A DNA stretch of 64,000 nucleotides from Atriophallophorus winterbourni (Eukaryota; Platyhelminthes; Trematoda; Plagiorchiida; Microphallidae): positions 1 through 64,000 of the forward strand of contig JACCGJ010011387.1 in the NCBI GenBank assembly GCA_013407085.1, given 5' to 3'. The translations under genes were made by a program, and so were the position numbers. Position 1 is the stretch's first letter, and each line of letters starts with the position of its first letter. This document shows, in pieces, positions 13,501 through 25,500 of this stretch. The notes below the pieces were generated by a model, which was not told the origin of the DNA, searched no databases, and worked only from the letters and a program-made list of their open reading frames with translations.

Positions 13501-16500
13501 TAGATCGAAGTCAGATAAAAAATCTATCGCGACAAAGGATCTCTATCGACAAGTCGGTGACGCAAACAAACAAATGCGGTAAAATGTAACTCACCCCGGT
13601 GGTGACCTTGTTGTGCAAATTCGCTTTCTGTTGTTGCAGGTACTCTAGAAACGGTGCCTGCAAACTAGGACCGTAGATAGGGATGCGTCTAAAAATGAGA
13701 GGAGACATCAAACGGCATTGATTGAGAGTGAAAGCAAAATAACAAGTAATGTTTGATTGACAGGCAAACGCTCACGATATTCAACAATTACTTTATCAAG
13801 CTTAACAAACAAAGGGAACACAGTTCCGCCGCTAAGAGCCACTGCGAACGAAAACGCATCAAGGGTTATGAAATTAATGAGGAGGCATCAGAATGATTTG
13901 CGATGTAGTGAACTTGTCGCTATATTCAGTAAAAGTAAACGATCTATCAGAAAAGGTGTTTCGCGTGATCAAAGTCAAAACTGGAGAGGACTGGGCTTAG
14001 AACCAATGACGCGCGTCTCAAATAGCCTCTGACAACCAAGTCCAGATACTCGCCTGCACGAGTGGCTCCCCGAGCCCAGCGGAACTGCTTCTACGGATGT
14101 GCAATCGTGCAGCATTTCTGTGCTGTACGGCTAACATCGTGCTAAATTGATTGGCCAACTGTAGTGAGCTGCATGCTGAAACACTGTGGAGTCTCACTAC
14201 CATTTCTATCTCCCCCTCATATCTGTCTAGGCCTGGGCAACCTGACAGTATCTTAGCCCACGTGCAGTCTCTGACTGTGCGGCACTTTGCGTGAATCAGG
14301 CTTGTGCTTTCATACTGGTGCCTGAAAACCAGTTTGCTTCTGGCAGATGGAGCTCGTTAGCCTGGGAGGGAATTTCATCTAAGGGAAGGAAAACCCTGAT
14401 TTTAAACCTCCGCTGCATTGCGGTATACCCAATCACGAGAAGGGCTTCGGGAGAAAACCCTGAGGAAAAACCTGGAACAGAGTCTGGTAGACGGTTAGTT
14501 GGTGCACACCACCTCTTTCCGGAAACTCCCAGCTGCCTTGCAGGTCATACTTGGTTGTGCAAAGGCTAGAGAAGCTGACTCGAACAAACGCCGAGTGATG
14601 CTGGGGACGCCGCTTTGTTGTTCAGATGGTGTTCGCCGAGCTTGTGTAGTTGTTGGTGGACGTTTCGTCATCAAGCTAGATGACATCATCAGCAGAACTT
14701 CTTTCGAAGTGACTTGAAATTGGTATTTTATTGGTATTTATATAGTCCGTCTGTCCGTTCGCCATCACGCCCGTTGGTTGGTGGAATGCAACACATGAAT
14801 TCCACCAACCGACGGGCGTGATGGCGAACGGACAGACGGACCTTATAAAAACCAATGACTACCAATTTCAAGTCACTTCGTAAGAAGTTCTGCTGATGAT
14901 ATCATCTAGCTTGATGACGAAACGTCCACCAACAACTACACAAGCTCGGCGAACACCATCTGAACAACACCGCTTTGTACCCAAATTCCCAAGAATCTTC
15001 ATAGAAGCCGACTCATTCTCCAGGAGGAGATAGTCGCATACAAGTACAAGTATTCGAACAAACGCCGAGTGCCGCTGGGGACACCGCTTTGTACCCAAGT
15101 TCCCAAAACTCTTCATTGAAGCCGACTCACCCTCCAATAGGAGATGGTCACACAAAAGTAAAAGTAAAGCAAGAACCAATCGGTCGGAGTAGTGTTTCGT
15201 TATCGGAATGAAAATCTAAGTCGAATATAGCACAGAGACAATCAACTTTACGGAATGTACAAGCAAAGGCTCTGCGATAAGATCAGTTGTGGTTTTGAAG
15301 TGCAAGTGCGCACATACAGATTAGGTATCCAGATACACAATAAGTTCTTGTTTCTACAAGACTGAAAACTGCCCGAGAAAACACATGAAAATCCGACCGC
15401 AAGAAGCGGAAAGAAAACATTTTCCCAAAATATGAAGGAATACCAATCGATTATCTAAAATTCCGTTTCAACATGCTTTAGACAATGACCACAAGTGTGA
15501 GTTTGATAACTAATAATCCGGGGAAGTTACAAAAACGAAGGAATCTGTAATCTGGAGCTGGGTACCACAGAGGATATACGTCGGAGCCAATGAACGAAAG
15601 CCTGTAGATGATCATCATTAACGAGACAAGCACGACCGGCTTGGAGTTGTTCGAATTCAACAAACTGAGACCACACGATTAAAAATTCCGCGTGCCTTGA
15701 CACAGGTGGACCAAAGTAAACATCGATTATTATTATTATTATTATATTTGCACAATCTGATACAGATATAGTGCCGTTCAACATAAACAATGAGATGTAC
15801 AAAGCGAGAAGGGGGGTACAAAGCGTTGTCATCGGCATCGTTGAACGTAGGCATGATACTACCCGGTTGCCTACACCGAAGTAGGGGAGATTTCGTTTAG
15901 GGGGTCCCACCCCGAGCCTTTAATCACAAGGCAGTGGAGCGAGAGAGGTTCGCACCTATCGGTGGCCGGTGACCGATGAAGCGGTTCATACGCCCTTTTC
16001 TGGGAATTTCAAGTTCAGAGCCCGATAACCCCGTTCATAGGTTGGTGACTGCAGTTTTTGCCTGTGCACCATACATCGATGCAACTGTCGGATCAGGAGG
16101 TCGAACGTTTTCACACATTTTAAGATAATAGCACATTTGAATGCGAGGTCGCCTGTCGGTCAATGCCATTCATTGCAGGTGGATTGATAAATTTAATCAA
16201 TTTTGTTAAAACACAAATGGATCGATGATAATGGCCAAACGAATGACCGATTGGTCTAACAAAGCTGCTGCATCACGAGCGAGGTGTGACCAAACCCAAC
16301 CCATTCGGCTTCGAACATGTTCGAAATCGTGCACCAAAATTCAGCACGCAAAACCAAAAAAATAACAACGTAATCGCTAAAATTATGCTAAAAGGTCAGG
16401 CCAGACGTGATACGCTGAACGAACGGTTGAACCGTAACGAGCACTTAATCAGCAAAGAACAATTACTCAATTGCGCAGAATGGTGATTGAAGTAAAAATT

Positions 16501-19500
16501 GAGACACTAATTGCAAAACGACATTGTTTGAACATGAGTTATACCGTGAGTACGCATATGGTGGAGCATAGCCAAAACATCATCAAGTAACGTGGTAAAA
16601 GATTTCACGAAAGCAATTACGCCTGGGTTATACATACTCAAGTTGGTTTAAAAGCAGATGCTCAAACAATATGAATTAAATTGTACAAACGATTACTATA
16701 TGAGATTAGAAAAAGATGTCGGAAGCACATGACCTGTTTCATGGTTGTTTTTACTCATTAGGTATGCGTATCGGTGACCCGTTATTCGAACATCGTTCTG
16801 AAATATGTTTTGGATCGATCGTGTATACATAATGCAAAGAAATTTGTGTGCAATCGGTTAGAGTAGTTTTTGGGTAACGTTTCACTTCTGACACAAAAGC
16901 TTCGTCAGACCAAGGGTGGAAGTCAGGACATGGAACACAATTAAGTAGTAGTCAACCCACCACAATTTGTTTGACCTAACAGCTAAAAAGCCTATAGTAC
17001 GCCTACGATGTGTCACGTCAATTAGGTCGTTATGACTGTGTTAAACCAAGTTTTTTTGCAAAATCGAGGATAAATCACATTTGCAACTTGAAATTTAGCT
17101 CCATGTGAGAACTAAGCCAAGTCCATCAATGCAGCACCAGTGACTGGTTGGATTAATTCGGCAATACTCCGATGAAAGCGTGATTCTTAATTATCGTTTG
17201 AACTCAGATTTCACAAATCAATAGTAGGTGAACTTCGAAAAGCAAGTCAATGCAATGGAGACACTGAAAAAGATAAGGGGAAATTTTGTGCTGGAGAGCT
17301 AATTGCAGCATTTGCTCACTCCAGTTTTGCTAAATTGGCTGATGCTGAATGCCAGTAACATCGGTGCGTTCGTTCTCAATCATCTACAGAATCACCAACG
17401 CTTCAGGTAAGCATAGGATAATATTTTCACATGGTTGTAGCGTCGTTGAGCTTCGATGCTTACGTTGGATCTTTGGGTACCAACCATGTTTTACAAGTAG
17501 TGCGCGGCTGTGCTCGAAAACAATTTTTTCACGCATTATTTCTTTTTTCCTTCATCATTATAATCCATGTATTTCGATGACGCTGTTAGACTTAACTACA
17601 GCTGTTTCAGATTTGAAGCTAATACTGGTAATTTGTATTTTTCTATATAATAATAACTTTTTTAAAATTTGTGCGGACAAATGTATTTTCTTTGCTGGGA
17701 GTTCATGTCAACGAATAGAATTATTTTCTTCTTTCTCTAATTCAACCGTAGCTGCCCCAATTCATCCAATCAGCTGATTTTAAGGCATCCAAAGCACTGC
17801 AATTAAGCACAAAGTTTCAAGATGAAATTCAGAACACATTTCATCACGGATGTCGTTCATAAATAGAATTCAGCAAAATGTTTGAAAGCGAATTTCGGTG
17901 CAACTGTATATCAGCGAGGATCATGAGTAGAATCTGCTTAGGCATACCAAACAAATGTCGAGTTGAGCCAAGTAACACTACCGACAGATTGGTGTATTTC
18001 AATAAACTGCACAGCGAATGGCAAATTACGCAGAATCAGATATTAGAAATAAATGGTGCGCTTATTTGCGGCATATAATTGGTAAAAACCGATCGTTAAA
18101 GAACGGCGAGGAAATCAATATAAAGGTTAAAGGGTAAGCACAATCGTAAACCAAATGACAAGTCACGCTGGGTCACGAGACTTGTATATCTACTTGGTAA
18201 ACAATGAGATGGCTGACACCCATAGCCATGGTGTAGTATATGAGATGGAGACAGTGGTCAGAAACAGCGGACACAACAAACGTAGTAGTGTAGAAAAACA
18301 AGTGTGGACATGCTGCGTGCAATTTTTCGCGACAGACGAGCTCCATGCAATTAAGCAGCAAGATGCCATTTATGCCTGTTTATGACATTATTAATCATTT
18401 CCATGGTCTGTCAACTGGCACAAGTATAGCAGGTTCGCCGCGTGACACCAGAGCTATGTTTCCATAGTTAATTAAAAAACACTTGACCTCAGGTCACTGT
18501 AATCTTAAGCCAAACAAACGTAGCGTTGACTGCTGAATGACCTCACAACACAAAGCGATGGCGGTCACGTTAATTATGCTCCACCCTGAGCACAATAGAA
18601 TAAGATATAAAAAACGATTGCTATAAGGTTGTGCTGACCGGCATTGCACTGGATGATTTTAATTAACGAAGCGTTCACTCGCGGACTTGTCGTAAAAATT
18701 TTATTGAGGATTTTGAGGGGCCAATTATGATTCGCCATTGAAGTGACTGTAAGTGGCCGCTGGAAGAAAGCACCAATAGTGATATTGTTCAAAACATTTC
18801 GATATGCTTTAACGTGCAAGCGAACAGCTCTTGATTGGTGCACTGGCAACTCCGCAACATATTGATTTGCAAAAGATACTAAACTGCACACGTGATCACA
18901 TACAAGTGTGAGGAGGCATTCTTAAAACATGTCTAAACCATCGCAAATGAACAAGCATCAGCATTTCTTTCAGTCCGTGGCCATATGGTCCTAACACCCG
19001 CTTGCAGACATGTATATTTGTAACACGATGCTGCTACCGAATGCGAGCAATCTTACGCAGGCAACGGGTGTCTAAAACAGAAAGCCGACGGACATCTTCT
19101 GCTCGGATAGATCAGGTTTCGCAGCCATAAAGTAGTGTAGAACGCGCCTTTAGTATGGAGTGAAACATCGCGTCGACGCCACAAGTGGCGAAGGTTAGCA
19201 AACGCTGCACCTCCTTTGCAAACACGATGTGAGATCTCGTTCTCAACCAATTCAACATTGACATTGCACACAGTTAGGTTTGCAAGAGAGCCGCTCCAAT
19301 CCTGGGCAAGTGTTTTACACTTGTTAGGCGAAAAGCATATGCCAAACCTTGAACCTTCAAGTGCCAGGCGGTCAAGGGCTCCATGCGCCTGTGCATGTTA
19401 AAAACTGGCGAACCATCTGCTTCACATATCAGCTCACTGATACCTGGTCGCCCGCTTCAAGTAATTTTGATGTTACAACAATTTTCTAAAATTGCCTACA

Positions 19501-22500
19501 GCTGCCACAGATTCCATTTTCGTAGCCTTAGAACTCCATTAACTTTCCATGTCGGTTCTCAAACTGGCAACCAGTTTATGGTTAATAAGCCTTCGTGACG
19601 CACCATGTATGCTATCAGCAGAAAGCAACCGACGTTGGTCCATTAGTTGGAGAGAATTAGCAGAAACACACGGGAAGTCAGCCCACAACTATCTAACGCG
19701 GCTGTTTCCAAAGAGGTTTGTATCCCACTCCATTGTTCATCGATACTATTTTGGGGAACTGCAGAATGATCCAAATTGGCCTGAAACCCTCGGAGAACCG
19801 GGAGATCATTAAGCCTGGTAACATTCAACTGCTTTGCAACATTTCTACGTTTCCCACCAAAACGCATCGAGAGCTTAGCACAGACTAACACATGATCGGA
19901 TTCTAGAACGGTGCCCCAGTAGGAACGGCAATCTTGCAGACTCCCTCTCCACAAGTAGCTGATAGCAATATGGTCAATTTGCGTGAACAAGGCCGCCGAT
20001 GGATATCTCCAGGTGGCGGAAGTTAGTGCTGGCAAGGTAGAGTCTGTGCTCTGAGCACAAGCTAAGCAATCTTTCGCCGTTGTCATTACGATGACAATCG
20101 AGACCAAACCGTCCACCAATGAAATGCTCGTTTAAAGATAGACGACCTACACGTGCGTTCATGTCTCCAGCTAGGACAACGATGTCACTCCTCGATGCAA
20201 GTCTAATGAGTTCTTGTAATCTTCCATAAAAATCATCCTTGTCAAGTTCAGAGCTACAATTAGTCGGTGCATAGGCAGCAACCACAAACAGGTTGCGGGA
20301 TTGATTGCGAAATCGGCCTTTTTGCACGAACCCTGTAGTCTTACTGCACAAGCGCGACTGTCGGCTGGGATCCAATCTAACAGTGTGACCTCAGCTAGCT
20401 CACTCAAGACGATTCCGACACCAGCTTGACCAGATACCATGGCATCGTCATCAGAGGACAGGCGTAGATAGTGTGACTTGCGTAAGTTCGAAGGGCTAGA
20501 TAATCGCGTAACTGAGCTAGAGTTATGCATGCGTGTTTCCGACAAACAGTAAAAATCGAGGCTATCAAGTGTGCGAGCAAAGGCTGCCTGTTGTCCGATG
20601 CTAGCTACAGTTCGTACATTAAACGCCGCTAATTTGAATGGTACGCGCGGGAGGAAGAACGCTCTGGAGGTATTCGAAGCAGGCAAAATATTCGAAGTGG
20701 TTAAATTTAAAAACTTCGATGAACAAGTTGCACTTCTGTCAGGGTTACCCAAAGAACCACAAAACGGAAAACATTTATTAAAAAAGTTTGCATGCAGTGA
20801 GATTATTGAAAGCATTTCGAGCAGAGAACGTGGGAGAACGGGATCTGTCATTTTTACCTGTATTTTCATAATTGCATGTGGGCATGATACTACCCGGTTG
20901 CCCAGGCCGAAGTAGGGGGTTGGCTTAGGGGGCCCACCAAAAGCCTTTGGCTAAAAAGCCTAAACCACAAGGCAGTGGGTTGAGACTGAGTTTGTCTGAC
21001 CTCTATCCATCGACCTTCCTGGTATGAGTAGATCTGCAACAAAAGACACCACCCAGTATAGCTCAATGGGTCATGAAGGTACACAAACCGTCGCACAGTA
21101 TCTTAGCCCACGTGCAGTCTCTGACTGTACGGCACTTTGCCTGGCTCAGGCTTGTGTTTTCATACATACATACCACGTTAAGGTCCAGTCTCAGCGTATG
21201 TATGTATGGATGGATGGATGCCAAACCCTCGCCATAATCAGACAGTATAAGCCCAGAATCAGGCAAAGTGTAATGTAGAGAGATGAGGCCAGCCAGACAA
21301 AACTTTATAGACGAGTGACATAAGACATATAAGAGAAGCGGATCTGATTTGCAGAGTAAAATCCACTCACCCCATAAGTTCTACGAGCGATTCCACGTGA
21401 TGTTCCGAACTCAAAGCAATCACAGTGAACTGTTGTAGATGGACTTTGATGAGTGCCTTTCCAATGAGTGTCGCGCCGAAGAATGACCAGAACGGAACCA
21501 TGAAATGTCCGCAAGTCATTCCAGCCAGATCAAACAATGGATTGGGAATCTGAACGTATCGGATTAAAATGGTGAGCCGGTGTGTGTAGCAAGCGGATAA
21601 AACGACAAGCTCAAATTGCAGTTAGAAAATAAACACAATTAATATGAACATTACTGGTAGCTAATGCGATATGTAATTGTACTGGATGGCATCAAAAAGA
21701 CCGCGCGATAGAATTAAGTAAATGGATATGGATCATCAGCAAACTCTACGGGTTGTTTGAACATGACCAAAGAGCGAACGAAATAAAAGAAAAGACAGGT
21801 TTGAAGCCATACCACCGATTCAGTAAATTATGTTATTAGGAATAACAGAGTAGCTTCACTGCATGCGGTTTGTATTTTTTACTCAAAACGATAACACAAT
21901 AAATTTACGGCATATTCAAATACAATTGATGATACTGATTTCAATTTGCAGACTTATCATTTATGGTTTTCAGAAATGGGCGGGGTCGATAGTTTGGGTC
22001 CCACTTGGGTAAATAAATGTAAAACTGAGTTTTGGGGCGATTGTTCGCTTTTTCGTTTCAGTGTCATTTAATTAACTGATCAGCTCGCTGAAGAAGCGTC
22101 CTTCAAAAGTTCCCTAAAGCGTCGTAATACAGTAAACCAACATTGCTTTCAATCTGGCCACCTGCGGACAGACATCGGTATAACTAACACGACGTCCTCA
22201 ATAGATGTGAACAATTGTTTTGTGACAACAGTTGTGAAAGACAAAAGTATTTAGGCAATAAGTACCAGGGCGTATTAAATTATTCGAGGGTCATTACTGA
22301 AAATAGAAAAGTGACCAGCATACTTAAGATCGCAACTATTTGACAAGGGAATACTTGCCCTGGGACTTTATATACCGCAAAAGTGAAAAGCGGCGATATT
22401 GCCAATATGCGCAAAACCTACCACACGTTGAGAATATAATGCCCTCAAAATCGAAACATTTCTCCAGCAAGTCAAGTCTTAACACAGAATTTCGTGATAA

Positions 22501-25500
22501 GTAGAAATGGATGAAGATGAGATGTCCCATAACACTACGCATTTCCTCTACGGAACACATGCCGTTGCTCCAGTAACTCATACAGTGTAAACTTATGATG
22601 TACACAACACTGACAAGCACAAAACCAAGGTTGGAAATTGCCATGATTATTTCTCGCGTCTGCTCTACTCCTTTTAAATACACACACTAAACTTTTCGAA
22701 TTTACAGTTCAGCACATGTACTCTCGTTCTAGATAAGTATGTATGTATGTATGAAAGCACAAGCCGGATTCAGGCAAAGTCCCGTACAGTCAGAGACTGC
22801 ACGTGGGCTAAGATACTGTCAGGATGCCCGGGCCTAGACAGATATGAGAAAGAAAATAGAAATGGCAGTGAGACTCCAGCTTGTTTCAGCATGCAGCTCA
22901 CTACCGATGGTCAATCAATTTAGCTCAGTTAGCCGCACAGCACATAAGTACTGTACGATTGCACACCCGTGCACAAATATACAAATGTGAATTCCTTTTA
23001 GACTCACTTTGCAACGTTATAAAAACCGCGAATTTATCCTACCTATTTGGTAATTAACCAGGGAAGGGGAAGAGACGCTAAAAGTATACAAGCCGTTGAA
23101 ATGAGACTGATACTGGCCGACTACGTTCGCAACAATCGCAATGACCCATTTTGAAAATTGGAGCAATTCGCTGTTTAATTCCCACGCTTCCTCGACTTTT
23201 CAGAATCTTAATATGTCATGGTTGTATGGCAATTAAGCGCACGGTAGTTGTTACCAATGGAATGATGATGATGACTATGGGCTGGGATAAAGGAGCCTAT
23301 TGCTTCAACGCAGTTTATTTTGTTACGTTTTACAGAAATGTCACAAGAAATATATTGAAAGTTGTTTACTGGATGTACTTAGTTTGCTTGCGCATTTGCT
23401 TTTATCTTTCGTAATTCGTAAATTATCTTAACCAAGTTATGCTGCGTACAATTCGGTTCTAAAATTGCATGTCGTGATGACGACATTGATCACTATGTGA
23501 ACTCAAATAGAATGAATTGAATTGAAATCAAGCAAGCATGATCCAGACCTAGATCAGCACGGTTAGACTCCATGTAGGTTAACGAACAACAGGGATGTGC
23601 AATCGTACAGTACTTATGTGCTCTGCGGCTAACACCGTGCTAAATTGATTGGCCATCGGTGGTGAGCTGCATGCTGAAACAGGCTGGAGTCTCACTACCA
23701 TTTCTATTTATTTTCTCATATCTGTCTAGGCCTGTGCAACCTGACAGTATCTTAGCCCAGGTGCAGTCTCTGACTATACGGCACTTTGCCTGGATCAGGC
23801 TTGTGCTTTCATACATACATTCATACGAACTACAGAATGAAGCTGGTGAAAAAATTTCATAATTCCCGTATTAAACAACTTTTGTGCATCTCATTAGAAC
23901 TGTATCGTGTGAAAAATTATAAAATGGAAAATCATATTTAATACCCAAATTAGAAGAGTAACGTGTTACATTTATCAGAACGGACTCACGGATGCACAAA
24001 GTAGAATCCCCAAGAAACCAGCGCGGACGATAAGCTGGTGCAAAAGCAATTCAATTCGCTTCTTCATTGAGATATCATCGGAATCGACAGGATTCTTGCT
24101 TTTACCAGTAGCAATTAATTCTTTTAATTCCTTCAGTTCCTTTTCCTCGACCTGCCCGGAAAGTCGAGCACCCCTCGCCATGAAGTAAGGAGGTAATTCT
24201 CCTATTGCTGTCCCGAAACCCTTCAAGTAGAAATAAATGAATGGTAATGGAAAAGACTCAATAAAAACAAGAACATAAAACAGCTACATGTACTCTTAAA
24301 TCTAACCCCACATCTTTGAAGGACTGAGTGAATAAGCTTCGAAAAAAGTGCAATCAATGTAAGGATGAGTAAAATATTGAGTTGCGTTGGGATGGTGATG
24401 CCCACACGGAATCAGGTTTGACTTTACCCGGATTAATCAGTTTAAATGCATTGACTTAAAAGGCAGATTTTTGGGACTAATTTTGATTAAAGCACGTAAA
24501 CTCGTGTTTTAATTGCTTAGTAAGGTAGATCGAGTGAATTCCTTTATCAAATGTACAGGTATACCATTTATGGGAAAAAACGAGAAAGAGGCGAGAATGC
24601 TATCATGAGCCAAATTCTGGATTTAAGATTTGGGTGTGGAGATACAACGTTTATCGGAGTACGGTCGCCTCACATAGCACATTACTATAATGGTATGGTA
24701 TGGTATGAAAGCACAAGCCTGATCCGGGCAGTGCCGCACAGTCAAAAACTGCACGTGGGCGAAGATACTGTCGGGTTGCCCAGGCCTAGACAGATATAAG
24801 AAAGAAAAAATAACAGGAAATGATAGTAAGACTCCAGCCTGTTTCAGCATGCAGCTCACTACCTCTTTGGCGAACAATTTGGCACGGTATTAGCCACACA
24901 GCACAAAGTACTGCACGATTGCACATCCGTGCCAATGATTCATGTTTCGAAGATTAAGCGGTATGTAATTCCTTCTGCTTTCGTTCCAGAAGCAAAAATT
25001 AATATAATATGTCGATAAAATATAGAAATAGCAAAATTTATGAAACCGGTAATACAAGCCGATACGCACTGCCCTCCTATTCTACCTAATTACCTGATCA
25101 AGCAAGTGAGACACGACAGTAGTTCAGCTAACATGTATTCTATGACGGTGCAGTACATTGTTCGACTGCATAATGTGATTACATACACCACAGATTGACG
25201 GATGAATATTGAGAATCAAATATGCGCCTAAACTACGAAAATGCATTTGACAGATAATCGCACTAGATTTGATTAAAAATAAACCACATACCCAGAAGAA
25301 AGACTCCATTTGAACTTTACGCATTATCTTCCAAAAGGAGATTTTATCACCAGGCAAAATTTGTTCCGGGCAGATGATGCGGTCAGGATAAGGAGGACGA
25401 GGAAATCGAAGACTTCCACACTCATAGGCACTCATTGTAACCTCCGCAATGAAAGGACCCTTGCAAATAAACATCAACGGGTAACTTACAAGATATAATA

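Larger units (their letters stand above)
14579..15190. mobile_element. Penelope-like terminal repeats in inverted arrangement
   Basis: A near-perfect inverted repeat has arms 14617-14787 and 14799-14969 and an 11-nt loop. Outside it, a unit containing CGAACAAACGCCGAGTG..GCTGGGGAC..CCGCTTTGT occurs in direct orientation at 14579 and 15055, and a CGCTTTGTACCCAA unit repeats at about 14969 and 15083 (period near 114 bp). Each arm holds a hammerhead-ribozyme-like motif, a hallmark reported for Penelope-like element terminal repeats. No RT or GIY-YIG coding sequence is nearby, so this is a solo or non-autonomous copy. The classification is inferred from these motifs. Confidence 0.55.

Noticed and set aside
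17349..17777. 142-codon plus frame in a VMP1 intron
   Set aside because: Phe/Ile/Ser-rich reading typical of AT-rich non-coding DNA; no domain.
22336..22683. 115-codon minus frame with a membrane-like segment in a VMP1 intron
   Set aside because: No splice-compatible link to VMP1, whose conserved sequence is already complete across this intron, and no recognisable family.
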